Source of the DNA: Tsukamurella conjunctivitidis
Lineage (GTDB): Bacteria; Actinomycetota; Actinomycetes; Mycobacteriales; Mycobacteriaceae
Length of the DNA: 64,000 bases
NCBI RefSeq assembly: GCF_007858475.1
Contig: NZ_VIGX01000003.1
Coordinates: 248,001 to 312,000, forward strand
Direction: 5' to 3'
Shown piece after piece: positions 29,768 to 38,536 of the stretch (within the stretch, counting starts at the first letter, position 1; the number at the start of each line of letters is the position of its first letter). The notes under the pieces were generated by a model that was given only the letters and a program-made list of their open reading frames with translations, ran no database searches and was not told the DNA's origin. A program made the position numbers and the translations under genes.

Positions 29768-29901
29768 GTCCCGATGGTGGCAGATCGGGCTGACGACTTT
29801 CAGCACACGAGCGATCCCGGTGTCCCGGTCCCGGCGGGGCGCCGTCGCCGTGGCGCCGCGCTCGCCCGCCAGGGCCGGGTCTCAGGCAGGTACTGGGGCC
29901 G

Positions 29902-30426
29902 TCAGCCGACGGCCTGCGACAGCCAGGTCACCTCGGCGCCCTGGCCGCCCATGCGGAAGGGCTCGAGCGCCTCGTCCCACGCGGTTCCCAAGAGCGAGTC
30001 GAGGGACGTCTGCAGGCCCTCGGGGCCCTGGTCGAGCATCATCGAGCGCAACTGCGCCTCGCCCAGCAGGGTGTCGCCGGACGCGCTCATGGTGCCGCGC
30101 CACAACCCCAGCCCCGGGGCGTAGCAGAACCGCTCACCGTCGACCCCCTCGGAGGGGTCCTCGGTGACCTCGAACCTGAGAGAGTTCCACTCCCTCAGGG
30201 TGTTCGCCATCCGCGCACCGCTCCCGACCGGGCCCACCCAGTCGACGACGGCACGCTGCATGCCGGGGACGGCCTCCTGCGCGGACCACTTGAGCGTGGC
30301 CCGGGCGTCGAGGGTCCTCGACAGTGCCCACTCCACGTGCGGGCACAGTGCAGCAGGTGCGGCGTGAATCCAGACGACTCCCGTCGTCACCTCTGCAAAC
30401 TGACTCAGCTGCTGCATGGTTGCCAC
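29902..30426 (-). CDS. DUF3145 family protein
   Basis: 174 residues, soluble. VVWIHAAPAALCPHVEWAL (about 18-36), the ARATLKWSAQEA segment and WRGTMSASGDTLLGEAQLRSMM match the DUF3145 family of actinobacteria, whose function is unknown. Many orthologues are found near FAS-II or ACP genes in mycolate producers. Start at GTG 30426 or ATG 30417. The 126 bases upstream, between this gene and the serine hydrolase stop, are AT-richer and probably contain the promoter. Confidence 0.82.
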   Translation of the reverse strand: MATMQQLSQFAEVTTGVVWIHAAPAALCPHVEWALSRTLDARATLKWSAQEAVPGMQRAVVDWVGPVGSGARMANTLREWNSLRFEVTEDPSEGVDGERFCYAPGLGLWRGTMSASGDTLLGEAQLRSMMLDQGPEGLQTSLDSLLGTAWDEALEPFRMGGQGAEVTWLSQAVG

Positions 30427-30552
30427 CTTCTTCGTTTCGACGAGGACGTCTTCCCCAAGCCACCTGTCGAAACGTGCGGGCTACCAGCTGCGCTTTATCA
30501 CATCGATGTAGTTATGAAGCCATTGTGCACCATGATGCGCGTGTTGCGCCAG

Positions 30553-31374
30553 TTACTCGCCTTGAAGTTCCTGAGAAATCAGCCGATCGTTGAACTCGGA
30601 CCACAGCGGCTTGGCCCAGGCGCCGAAGGGACGATCGGTGAGAACGACCGCGGCGAGTTGCAGGTCGGGGTCGAACCAGAGATACGTCCCCGCCTGACCG
30701 AAGTGCCCGACGGTGCGCGGTGAGTTCCGCGTGCCCGTCCAGTGCGCCCGCTTGTCGCCCTTCACCTCGAAGCCGAGACCCCAGCTGTTGTTCGTGAACT
30801 TGCCGTAGCCGGGGACGAAGCCCGCAAGCCCCGGGTAGTGGACGGTGAGCGCGCCCGCGACGGTGCCCGGATCGAGGAGTGTGGGCGCCGCGACCTCGGC
30901 GGCGAACCGCGCCAGATCCGCAGTCGTCGACCGGGCCCCGTGGCCGGCCGGACCCGTGAGCTCCGAACCGTGCATCCCCAGGGGCTCGAAGACCGCCTCG
31001 CGCAGATAATCGGCGAACGGGATATCGGTCTCCTGCTCGACCACGCCGGCCAACGCCTCGTACCCGTACGAGCTGTATATGCGTTGCGTGGCCGGAGGCG
31101 CTTGCACAGTCGCCGAATCGAAGGCGAGCCCCGAGGCATGGGCCAGCAGGTGTTCGACGGTGCTGCCCTCCGGCCCGGCCGGCCGGCGCAGCGAGATCGC
31201 CTCCTCCTCGATCGCCACGAGCACGCCGTACGCCACGAGAAGCTTCGTGACGGAGGCCAATTCGTACTGCCGGTCCACATCGCCGTAGGTATCGACGGTG
31301 CGCGTCCCGTCCGTCCGCAGCAGCGCGCCCGCCGCATTGTCGACGGGCCATTCCGACAGTTCCGCGAGGCTCAT
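30553..31374 (-). CDS. Serine hydrolase of the beta-lactamase/class C family
   Basis: 273 residues. The SxxK nucleophile is in ELASVTKLL (Ser about 40), followed by the YSSYGY segment (about 134) corresponding to the Tyr-x-Asn element with Ser for Asn, and HFGQAGT (about 230) in place of the Lys-Thr-Gly box. This is the pattern of cytosolic or exported esterase-type penicillin-binding-protein relatives rather than true beta-lactamases. No signal peptide. ATG 31374 is preceded by AAAGGACG, which favours it over ATG 31401. Related mycobacterial genes sit next to FAS-II genes. Confidence 0.87.
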   Translation of the reverse strand: MSLAELSEWPVDNAAGALLRTDGTRTVDTYGDVDRQYELASVTKLLVAYGVLVAIEEEAISLRRPAGPEGSTVEHLLAHASGLAFDSATVQAPPATQRIYSSYGYEALAGVVEQETDIPFADYLREAVFEPLGMHGSELTGPAGHGARSTTADLARFAAEVAAPTLLDPGTVAGALTVHYPGLAGFVPGYGKFTNNSWGLGFEVKGDKRAHWTGTRNSPRTVGHFGQAGTYLWFDPDLQLAAVVLTDRPFGAWAKPLWSEFNDRLISQELQGE

Positions 31375-31581
31375 TCGCGTCCTTTCGATCGTTCCCGCCA
31401 CCCTATCGCGGAGATCCCCGAGAACTTAGGTTCGGTCAATAGCAGGGAGAGGAATCTCTGATGTCGAACTCCCCAAATTTGCTGTGGCACAAAGCGTGAT
31501 GTTCAAGACGCCAACGGTCTTACTCTCAGCGCGGATGCGCGATTGCGGCATCTGCATTTCGTCCGAGAGGAACCTCCCACC

Positions 31582-33621
31582 ATGAGTGCGAAGCATCGCA
31601 AGGCCTCGACGCTGGCCGCCAAGCGCACCGGCATCGCCGCGACCGCTGTCGGCGCGACCGCAGCCATCGGCCTCATGAGCGCCCCCGCCCATGCGGCCGC
31701 GCCCGACTACAGCACAGCGATCAGCGACTATTCGCACGCGCTCGACAATTTCCTCAACGCGTCGAACAACGTCACCACCAGCCTGGGCTCGGTGTGGAAC
31801 CCGATCGCGGCACCGACCGGTGGGATCCTCCCGACCTTCGGCTCGTCGTACAGCAAGGTGGACGTCACCAAGATCTCGAGTCTCCCCGCTGTGCTGCGGA
31901 ACATCGCGGGCCTGAACCTGCCCACCGGGGTTCCCGGTGTCGTGCCGAACGTCGTTCTCCCCGGCGGCGCCCAACTCGACCTGTCGAAGATCCTCCCCAC
32001 GTCGATGCCGGGCGGCGCGCTCCTCAACGGTGCGGCGTCCGTCCTCGACGGTGCGCTCGGGCTCCCCGTGATCGGCCCGTACATCGACAGGCTCCCCGCC
32101 CTGAGCGAGGTCATCGACGGGCTCACCGCCACGCAGAGCAAGTACACCAGCTCCTACGCCTGGAAGCTCCTACAGCTCAGCGGAACGACCAACGTCCTCA
32201 ACACCTTCGTCCAGACCCCGAGCGGACTGGCACTCAAGCAGTTCACCCTCCCGACCCTCCCCGGACTGCCGGGGATCACGCTCGGCCCCGTGAACATCCT
32301 TCCCGAGGGCAGCCTGCCGTCGGGCACCGTCTGGCTGCCGCAGGCCGACGGCACGTACACGTTCCCGCTGGGCGCGAAGGCGGGCTTCTGGGGTGCGGCG
32401 CCCACTGCCGCGCTGAAGATCCCCGGCTGGCTCGGCGGTTCGGAGACCGTGGTGTCGGTGCCGATCGGTGCGGCCGGTGTGGAGCTCCCGCTCGGTCTCG
32501 CCAAGGCCGGTGTCCTGGGCGCGAACGTGTTGCTGCCCACGCAGAACGGCGTCTACTCGCCCATCGGCCTCACGATGACGAACGTCAACACGATCCTGCC
32601 GGTCGGTTTCACGAACATCAACGTCACGACGGGCAACTACGTCGGTACCAACGGGATCAACGTCAACAACGGACAGAACCTGCTGTTGTTGCAGAACCCG
32701 CTGGGCGTGCCGCTGCCGATCCTCTACGGCCTGGGCGGTTTCAACGTCGGGGTCGAGGGCGCGGGTCTGACGTCGCCGTCGCTGTTCGGCGTCAAGCTGT
32801 TCTCGGACAACCTGCTCCAGCTCGGAACGCAGACGGGCCCGAACTCCAGCGCCGGCCTGATCCCGCCGGAAATCCTGCCCACCGATCCCCTGAGCCAGAT
32901 CGTCACCGGCGTCACGTCGCCGCTCGGCGTCAGCTCCCTGACGCAGCTGCTCGGGATCGATGCGTTCATCAAGCCGGTGATGACGGCGTTCGGACCGGTG
33001 TACCAGGTGGTCTCCGCGGTCACGCTGAAGCCGCTGTCGGACTTCGCGACCAGCCAGTACGGACCGTTCATCAACGGTTCCGCGTCGCAGCTGCTGGGCC
33101 TGTCGAAGACGCTGTCCGAGCAGAGCGCGAACCTGCCCGGCGCCCCGGCGCAGTCGGCCGCGGATTCGAGCGCGGCGGCGAAGCAGACCGCGGGTGCCCA
33201 CCGTGCGGAGGACGGCGGCACGCCGGTCTCGACGCTCCTCGCCCGGGGCGCCGGAGTCGAGCAGACGCAGGCCACCGCCTCCGCGGACCAGACGACGACC
33301 GCAGGCACCCCGGATGCCGGCACCGGCACGGCCACGCCGCCGGTGACCTCGCCGGTCACGCCGACGCCGGCGCCCGTCGTCGAGACGCCCACGCCTGCAC
33401 CGGAGCCGACGCCGACCCCCGAGACGCCGAGCGCTGAGACCCCGACCGTCGAGACTCCGGCGGCCGAGGCACCGGCCGCCGAGCCCGAGCCCGAACCGGC
33501 CGGCACCTCGACGGCCGCCGCGGAGACGGCACCGTCGACCAACGAGGCGTCGACGATGAGCACGGACCCGGCCACGACGGACGCCGGCAGCACCGACGCC
33601 GGTGTGGACAAGGCCGCGTAA
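31582..33621 (+). CDS. Large secreted surface protein with Pro/Thr/Glu-rich tail
   Basis: 679 residues. Signal peptide with basic start and cleavage near AHAAAPDY (about residue 28). The mature body (30-530) is Gly-, Leu- and Pro-rich with recurrent LPxLPG and GxLLNG-like segments and few charged residues or cysteines; the tail (about 540-679) is a disordered Ala/Thr/Pro/Glu stretch with repeated TPxPxP and ETP units. I recognise no catalytic domain. The composition suggests a cell-wall or mycomembrane-associated protein. ATG 31582 follows GAGAGGAA. It stands alone between convergent and divergent neighbours and ends at a strong hairpin. Confidence 0.75.
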   Translation: MSAKHRKASTLAAKRTGIAATAVGATAAIGLMSAPAHAAAPDYSTAISDYSHALDNFLNASNNVTTSLGSVWNPIAAPTGGILPTFGSSYSKVDVTKISSLPAVLRNIAGLNLPTGVPGVVPNVVLPGGAQLDLSKILPTSMPGGALLNGAASVLDGALGLPVIGPYIDRLPALSEVIDGLTATQSKYTSSYAWKLLQLSGTTNVLNTFVQTPSGLALKQFTLPTLPGLPGITLGPVNILPEGSLPSGTVWLPQADGTYTFPLGAKAGFWGAAPTAALKIPGWLGGSETVVSVPIGAAGVELPLGLAKAGVLGANVLLPTQNGVYSPIGLTMTNVNTILPVGFTNINVTTGNYVGTNGINVNNGQNLLLLQNPLGVPLPILYGLGGFNVGVEGAGLTSPSLFGVKLFSDNLLQLGTQTGPNSSAGLIPPEILPTDPLSQIVTGVTSPLGVSSLTQLLGIDAFIKPVMTAFGPVYQVVSAVTLKPLSDFATSQYGPFINGSASQLLGLSKTLSEQSANLPGAPAQSAADSSAAAKQTAGAHRAEDGGTPVSTLLARGAGVEQTQATASADQTTTAGTPDAGTGTATPPVTSPVTPTPAPVVETPTPAPEPTPTPETPSAETPTVETPAAEAPAAEPEPEPAGTSTAAAETAPSTNEASTMSTDPATTDAGSTDAGVDKAA

Positions 33622-33630
33622 CCCGCGGAC

Positions 33631-33670
33631 ACGATCGCCGGCCCGGCCGCCCCTCCGGGCCGGCGATCGT
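33631..33670. terminator. Bidirectional terminator hairpin
   Basis: Perfect 16-bp inverted repeat, ACGATCGCCGGCCCGG at 33631-33646 and its complement at 33655-33670, with an 8-base loop, directly between two convergent genes. No T-run follows. Confidence 0.7.
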
Positions 33671-33671
33671 T

Positions 33672-34217
33672 CTACCGCACGGGGATCCCGGTCGGAAAGC
33701 CGTCGATGCTGTGGGTGTTGCGCTCGCGGTGGTAGCGCTCGATGCCCTCGTCGCCCTTGTTGGCGGCCCACGAGTCCATGAGCGTGCGTTGCCCCTCGAA
33801 CTCGTACAGTGGCACGCCGAAGCCGCACGAGGTCTGCACGAGGTCGACGGTGACGTCGAAGACGTTGCGGGCACCGCGCATCCGGGGGAACCGCGCGATC
33901 AGCTCGTCCCAGTCGGCATCGCCGTCGTGGACGGCCCGGGCGGTGCCGTAGAGCCGCAGGATCAGCGGCTTCCCCTCGAAGGCGCAGAACATCACCGTGA
34001 TCCGCGGGTTCCGCAGCAGGTGGGCCGCGGTCTCGTTGCCGCTTCCCGTGCCGTTGAGCCATGCCACGCGGTTCGGGCCCAGGACGCGCAGGGAGTCGAG
34101 CCCCTTCGGGGACACGTTCACCCGTCCGTCCGGCGCCGCGGTGCCCACGAAGAACATCTGCTGGCCTTCGATGAACTGCTGTAACCGATCGGTGATCTGC
34201 GCGTACTGGGTCGCCAT
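33672..34217 (-). CDS. Pyridoxamine 5'-phosphate oxidase family protein
   Basis: 181 residues. FFVGTAAPDGRVNVSPKGLDSLRVL (about 21-45), VAWLNGTGSGNETAAHLLRNPRITVMFCAFEG (about 50-81) and ILRLYGTARAVH fit the larger actinobacterial PPOX-type flavin-binding proteins. The C-terminus has SCGFGVPLYEFEGQR and DSWAANKG, found in the same group. Probably FMN-dependent oxidoreductase of unknown substrate. ATG 34217. It overlaps neither neighbour; the AraC remnant upstream on the same strand may once have controlled it. Confidence 0.85.
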   Translation of the reverse strand: MATQYAQITDRLQQFIEGQQMFFVGTAAPDGRVNVSPKGLDSLRVLGPNRVAWLNGTGSGNETAAHLLRNPRITVMFCAFEGKPLILRLYGTARAVHDGDADWDELIARFPRMRGARNVFDVTVDLVQTSCGFGVPLYEFEGQRTLMDSWAANKGDEGIERYHRERNTHSIDGFPTGIPVR

Positions 34218-34260
34218 GCGCTCAGTATCGTCCTCGCTCGGCGCCGGGCGGAATCCACGT

Positions 34261-34790
34261 CTACGACCAGTCCTCGGGCGCCCGGCGACGACCAGCCTCG
34301 CCCGGTGCCGAACAGGGATGTGGCGCTGAGGCCGAACATCGCCAGGAAGGCATCGCTGAAGTGCGACGGAGAAGCGAAGCCCGCATCCGCCGCAGCCCGA
34401 GTGAGGTCGGCGCGCACGCGCTCGATCGATCGACGCACCCGGAGCTCCGGCGGCGGTGCCGCGCCGAAAGCTGCCGCGAGGAGCGCCGCTCCGGACGGCG
34501 AGTCCGCGTGCGCGAGCGGCCGTCGCGTCGCTGTAGCAGAACAGGATCCGTGCGCCCGGCTCGGCGACCACGCGGTGGACGGTTCGCGGCGGCACCAGGA
34601 CACTGCGCGCGGCCATCTGGCGGGAACCGACGTGGACGTCGAGCGGACCGTCGACCCCGACGACGAGGCAGTGCACGGATGTCGAATGGGGAGCCAGCCC
34701 CAGCGCCGGCCCCAGGTACAGCGCCGTCGCGCGCGAGACTCACCGCACGCCCTGAGGTGCGCACGTTTCCGGAAGTGCGACGGTGGTCAT
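34261..34790 (-). pseudogene. AraC family regulator, frameshifted
   Basis: The pieces of one AraC-type regulator lie in three frames on the minus strand. A start ATG 34790 (MTTVALPETCAPQG) runs into a stop; a cupin-like segment VHCLVVGVDGPLDVHVG...VLVPPRTVHRVVAEPGARILFCYSD continues in another frame (about 34730-34500); the DNA-binding half SIERVRADLTRAAADAGFASPSHFSDAF (about 34450-34350) lies in a third. At least two frameshifts (near 34745 and 34495) are needed to read it as one. The second HTH helices are otherwise well conserved, so decay is recent or the sequence has errors. Coordinates of the end are approximate. Confidence 0.75.
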
Positions 34791-34836
34791 TCCCCGATGC
34801 TAGGAGGACCGTTCGCCGACCACCGGAGGTTCCACC

Positions 34837-35249
34837 GCGACCACCCCTCGCATCGCCAGCGCACTCCTCGCCGCCGTGGGCGTAGCGCACTTGCTGCCCG
34901 CCACCGCCGCCCTGTCCCGCGACCGGGTCGAGCGCGCCTACGGCGTGACGGTGCCCGACGCCGACTCCGAGCTCCTCCTACGCCACCGTGCGACCTTCTT
35001 CGGACTGCTGGGTGCCGCTCTGCTCGCCGGCGCGGCCGAGGAACGGTACCGGTGGCCTGCGATCGTCGCGGGGACGTGTCGGTGGGCTCGTTCCTCGCCC
35101 TGGCCGGCGCAACGGAGACCCCGAGCGCGGAACTGCGCCGCCTACGAGACGTTGACGTCGTTCTGCTGGCCGCACTGGGTGCCGCTGCCGCGTGCGAGGT
35201 GACAGGCCGCTCGCGGTCGGCGACGGATCGACGTCGCACGGCGGCATGA
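34837..35249 (+). pseudogene. Small four-helix membrane protein, start lost and frameshifted
   Basis: Frame one encodes TTPRIASALLAAVGVAHLLP...LLLRHRATFFGLLGAALLAGAAEE and breaks near 35078; the rest, VGSFLALAGATETPSAELRRLRDVDVVLLAALGAAAA, continues in another frame to a stop at 35249. Together they give a ~135-residue four-helix membrane protein seen in many mycobacteria and sometimes mislabelled phosphopantetheine adenylyltransferase. A good ribosome site GGAGG (34825-34829) is followed, at 7 bases, by GCG instead of a start codon, so the original start seems lost as well. Divergent from the broken AraC gene. Confidence 0.7.
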
Positions 35250-35291
35250 CACGGCACTGGCCGTTCTTCAAGTCTTCAAGCCGCCGAAAGC

Positions 35292-35317
35292 AAAAAACCG
35301 CCTCCGAAGAGGCGGTT
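35292..35317 (-). terminator. Rho-independent terminator after tRNA-Asn
   Basis: On the minus strand AACCGCCTC-TTCG-GAGGCGGTT is followed by TTTT: a 9-bp stem with a UUCG tetraloop and U-tract, 7 bases after the tRNA-Asn 3' end. A textbook intrinsic terminator. Confidence 0.9.
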
Positions 35318-35324
35318 CTGCTTG

Positions 35325-35397
35325 CTCCCCCAACTGGACTCGAACCAGTAACCCTTCGATTAACAGTCGAATGCTCTGCCAATTGAGCTATGGGGGA
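35325..35397 (-). tRNA. tRNA-Asn (GTT)
   Basis: Minus-strand cloverleaf: acceptor TCCCCCA/TGGGGGA, D-arm GCTCAATTGGCAGAGC, anticodon stem-loop CGACTGTTAATCG with anticodon GTT, T-arm CTGGTTCGAGTCCAG, discriminator G. CCA is not encoded (GCA follows the acceptor). Confidence 0.95.
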
Positions 35398-35498
35398 ATG
35401 AACTTTGACCGAGAAGAGACTCTAGCGCATACGCACTCGGGGAGACCAATCGGCAGGTCAGAGGGCCTGCCGGAAGGTCTCCCCGAGGGCGTCGGCGA

Positions 35499-37070
35499 TC
35501 AGTTACCGGTGGTGCAGGTACCCGCCTCGACCTGAGCCGGGGTGCAGGTGGGGGTCGTCGCCGGCTTGGTGGCCGTCGGCGCCTGGGTCTGCGTCCGGGT
35601 CGCCGCCTGCGGAGTCGCGGCCGGGGTCGTGGTGGTCGGCTGCGCCTGCGTGGGCTGCTGCGTCTGCGTCGGCTGCTGCGTCTGCGTGGGCTCCTGCGTC
35701 TGCGTCGGCTGCTGCGTCTGCGTCTGCGTCGGGCGCTCGGCCGGCTTGGTGGTGGTCGTGGTGGCCGCACCGGCACCGCCGGTCGCAGTCGCACCCGCGC
35801 CACCGGACACCGTCGCTCCGGCACCGCCGGGGACCGTGCCGCCCGCACCCGCACCGGCACCGCCGGTCACAGTGCCGTTACCCGCACCGGCGCCGCCGGT
35901 CACGGTCGCGCCCGCACCGGCACCGCCGGTCACGGTCGCACCTGCGCCGCCCTGAACGGTGACGCGGTTGCCGTTGTCCGAGCTCGGCTTCGCGACGGTC
36001 GCCTCGACCGACGTGCCGACGGCCTCGTTCAGCGACGCCGTGGTGCCGGCCTGGATGGTCGCGCCCTTGAGGGCGGCCGCGGTCGGAACGGTGACGCTCG
36101 CGTCGAGGTTGACGTTGCCGGTCACCTTGGCGCCAGGGACCGCGGTCACGGGGACCACCGTCGCCGAGGTCGGCAGCGGCGCGAGGACCGTGCCCGGGAA
36201 GACGGGCGCCGTCGTGGTGGTGGTCGTGGTGGTCGTGGTCGACGTCGTGGTCGTGGTGTAGATCGGCGCGACGACGCGGGCCTGGTCACGAACCTCGACC
36301 ACGCGGCCGGGGGTGACGGCCCACACGGGGTAGTAGGGCTGGTCGTACGCCGGGTTGACGCGGCGGTACGGGTTGTTGCCCAGGTTGAGGCTGATCGACA
36401 CCGAGATGATCGGCTGCGGCCGCGGCTGCGTCCAGTTCTTGGGGTAGACCCAGAACACCGGCACGTCGACCTTGAAGTCGGCGGAGAACCACGGCTTCGG
36501 GTAATCCGGGCGCTGCCACGGCCTCGGCTGACCGGGCTGCCACGGCTTCACGCCGAGCTGGCGGCCGTACAGGGTGTAGCAGGTCTGGGTCTGGACCTCG
36601 GTGCTGACGCGGCCACCGGGGGTGGTGGAGGTCTGCTTCCAGGAGCCCGACTCGCAGATCTGCTGGTAGATCTCGATCTCCTGCTGCGTGTAGGCCCACG
36701 GCTTGTAGTTGGCCGGACGGACCATCGGCGCCGGGGGCGTCGGCTGGGGCGCGGGACGCACGCCCGGGATCTGCGGGGCCGGCGGGTAGTACACGGTGGT
36801 GTTGTTCGACGTCGACGTGATCGTGCCCTGCGGCAGACCCGAGTTCGCGACGGCCTGGGCGGCGACGGTGTTGCCCACCATCGTCACCTCCTTCGGCGGC
36901 ACCGCGACACCGTCGGTCTGGAAGGCGCCCGGGTTCGCGGTGAACTGATCACCGGTCACGGGCGAGAAGGCGACGGGGCTGTCGCCCTCGGTCGACTTGC
37001 CACAACCGGCGAGGAGACCCGCGGCGGCCACGACGGCGAACGACGCGGCTCCGATCTTCTTCGTATTCAT
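35499..37070 (-). CDS. Lipoprotein with Gly/Ala and Gln/Thr low-complexity repeats
   Basis: 523 residues. Signal peptide with lipobox LLAGCGKS (Cys about 23), so membrane-anchored on the outer face. The N-terminal half (about 60-250) is Pro/Trp/Tyr-rich with two cysteines (QQICESGSW, QTCYTLYG) and a WxxPYY-like pattern. Then come a run of Thr (TTTTTSTTTTTT), a set of GGAGATVT/GGAGAG repeats (about 375-430) and Pro-Thr-Gln-rich repeats (PTQTQQ, about 440-490). It ends with a Cys pair, CTPAQVEAGTCTTGN. No family recognised; mosaic composition suggests a cell-wall-spanning protein. The translated start ATG 37070 follows GGATGGGA weakly. Confidence 0.75.
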   Translation of the reverse strand: MNTKKIGAASFAVVAAAGLLAGCGKSTEGDSPVAFSPVTGDQFTANPGAFQTDGVAVPPKEVTMVGNTVAAQAVANSGLPQGTITSTSNNTTVYYPPAPQIPGVRPAPQPTPPAPMVRPANYKPWAYTQQEIEIYQQICESGSWKQTSTTPGGRVSTEVQTQTCYTLYGRQLGVKPWQPGQPRPWQRPDYPKPWFSADFKVDVPVFWVYPKNWTQPRPQPIISVSISLNLGNNPYRRVNPAYDQPYYPVWAVTPGRVVEVRDQARVVAPIYTTTTTSTTTTTTTTTTAPVFPGTVLAPLPTSATVVPVTAVPGAKVTGNVNLDASVTVPTAAALKGATIQAGTTASLNEAVGTSVEATVAKPSSDNGNRVTVQGGAGATVTGGAGAGATVTGGAGAGNGTVTGGAGAGAGGTVPGGAGATVSGGAGATATGGAGAATTTTTKPAERPTQTQTQQPTQTQEPTQTQQPTQTQQPTQAQPTTTTPAATPQAATRTQTQAPTATKPATTPTCTPAQVEAGTCTTGN

Positions 37071-37216
37071 CTGGTTCCCATCCTTGGAAATGGAGACGGG
37101 GCACGAAGGCCGCCGCTGGACTCTAGGAATCAAGTCACACGCTCTATAGGGACCATGCCACGGTTCGTTACAGCCCGAGACGGGTATTTCGAGAAGTTCA
37201 GGGGAATCCCGGAGGT

Positions 37217-38044
37217 TCAGTACAGGGGGCGCACAGAGAAGACCTGTAGCTTCTGCGGCGCCCCCTTGGCCTTGAACCTGCGCGGTCGCACCTGGTAGCG
37301 GTCCTTTTCGGCGAGCGTGAAGACGGTCTCCGAGGCCAGCACTTCTCCCCCGTTCGCCGCCTCCGCGACCCGCGCCGCGATGTTTACGTCGACCCCGATG
37401 AGGTCGCCCTTGACCCGTCGGGGGGTGCCCGTGTGCAGGCCCGCGCGCAGAGTCGGCCGGTAGCCGTCGGCCACGTCGATCGCCCCGACGGCCTCGATCA
37501 CCTCGCTCGCCGCTTCGATCGCCGTGTCGCCGTCGAAGGCGACCAGGGCACCGTCGCCCATGGTCTTGACGACGACACCGCCGTGCCGGCTGACGATCTC
37601 GGCGGTGGTGCGGTTGACGGCGTGCAGCAGCCGCACGATCTCGTCGTCGGTGCGGTCGAGGGCCCATGTGGAGAACGCCACCAGGTCGGTGAACAGGATG
37701 GTGATGGGCTTCGGCGGGAGGTAGTCGCGGTCGCGGCGGCTGATCATCGCCTGCCACGTCGCGGTGGCGAGGTTGCCGAGCTCCCGGGTCACCGTCGGTT
37801 CGTCGCCGACGATGCGGTCGAGCAGGTTCGCGAGCCGTTCCGTGGATTCGGCGTCGGGCTGGAACAGGTCCTTCTTGGGGCCGCCGGGCAGGTTCTCCCG
37901 CGCGGCGCGCACCAGGCCCGTCATCGCGGTGCTGCGATTCGCCCGATGAGCGGCCTCCGCACCCCTGGCCAGCAGCTTCCGCCCCCTACCCGGGCCGGCC
38001 GCAGGGCCGTCGTCGTCGGGCAGCTGGCGTGCGTCGTCGGCCAT
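37217..38044 (-). CDS. Class III adenylate/guanylate cyclase
   Basis: 275 residues with a C-terminal class III nucleotide cyclase domain (about 105-265). Metal-binding aspartates are in ILFTDLVAFST and TMGDGALVAF; the dimer-interface motif GLHTGTPRRVKGDLIGVDVNIAARV is typical of CHD-type cyclases. The N-terminal ~100 residues are an uncharacterised helical region. No membrane segment, so a soluble cyclase making cAMP (or cGMP). Base-specifying residues were not resolved by eye. Starts ATG 38044. It precedes the lipoprotein gene on the same strand by 146 bases. Confidence 0.92.
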   Translation of the reverse strand: MADDARQLPDDDGPAAGPGRGRKLLARGAEAAHRANRSTAMTGLVRAARENLPGGPKKDLFQPDAESTERLANLLDRIVGDEPTVTRELGNLATATWQAMISRRDRDYLPPKPITILFTDLVAFSTWALDRTDDEIVRLLHAVNRTTAEIVSRHGGVVVKTMGDGALVAFDGDTAIEAASEVIEAVGAIDVADGYRPTLRAGLHTGTPRRVKGDLIGVDVNIAARVAEAANGGEVLASETVFTLAEKDRYQVRPRRFKAKGAPQKLQVFSVRPLY

Positions 38045-38074
38045 GCGACCGAGACTAGCCCGGCTGCCCCGTCG

Positions 38075-38260
38075 TTACGACGGTGCCCAGCGCTCGGGGT
38101 GCGCGCCGTGGCGAGCCGCGCAGACGTAGACATCGAGTTCGGCGGCGGAGTTGAGCAGCGCCTTGATCACGCGCCACACCCCGGAGCCGGCGCGGCGCCC
38201 CGCGGGCGGGCGGATTCCCAGGTTGAACTCACCGCTGCGCACGTCGTAGTGGTCGAGCAC
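38075..38260 (-). CDS. Small hypothetical protein
   Basis: 61 residues from GTG 38260, MLDHYDVRSGEFNLGIRPP...VWRVIKALLNSAAELDVYVCAARHG. A GGGGGAT stretch lies about 6 bases upstream. The helix-like C-terminal half looks like protein rather than random translation, but I recognise no family. It lies 31 bases upstream of the cyclase gene on the same strand. Confidence 0.4.
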   Translation of the reverse strand: MLDHYDVRSGEFNLGIRPPAGRRAGSGVWRVIKALLNSAAELDVYVCAARHGAHPERWAPS

Positions 38261-38373
38261 TCCGATCCCCCATCATCCGATTCGAGTGACCTGGGCCACA
38301 GGTTAGGCCCCGTTCTCGCGCCGCGGGAGGAATTGGCGCACGACGCGCCGATCGGCGGCGGTCCGTCGTACAG

Positions 38374-38514
38374 ATGGATGCCCGCAACACCGCGTCGTGC
38401 CGGGTCGCCGAGACGATCGAAATGCGGCCCGAGGCCCACCTGCGCCAGGACTTCCACCTCAAGGGCGAATGGACCGACACCGTCGTCTACGCAGCGCTCC
38501 GGGCGGACCGCTGA
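38374..38514 (+). pseudogene. GNAT acetyltransferase, C-terminal fragment
   Basis: 46 codons that read MDARNTASCRVAETIEMRPEAH...GEWTDTVVYAALRADR, the C-terminal acetyl-CoA-binding helix and last strand of a RimJ/GNAT N-acetyltransferase (the N-x-A-S-x-x-V-A-E-x-x-x-M motif followed by W-x-D-T-V-x-Y-A). The N-terminal two-thirds is absent. No intact start region; a remnant of a deleted gene. It fills most of the gap between the small hypothetical and the PA14 gene. Confidence 0.55.
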
Positions 38515-38536
38515 GCCGGCGACCCGTCGGGCGGAC

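Noticed and set aside
30553-31374. True class C beta-lactamase
   Set aside because: The SxxK site is there, but no signal peptide and the later Lys-Thr-Gly box is replaced by HFGQAG; better as a serine hydrolase of esterase type.
35640-35960. CRISPR-like direct repeats
   Set aside because: They are in-frame, imperfect and code for Gln/Thr and Gly/Ala repeats of the lipoprotein; no spacers or cas genes.
37071-37216. Riboswitch upstream of the lipoprotein gene
   Set aside because: The gap is short, with no conserved stem-loops that I could match to a known class.
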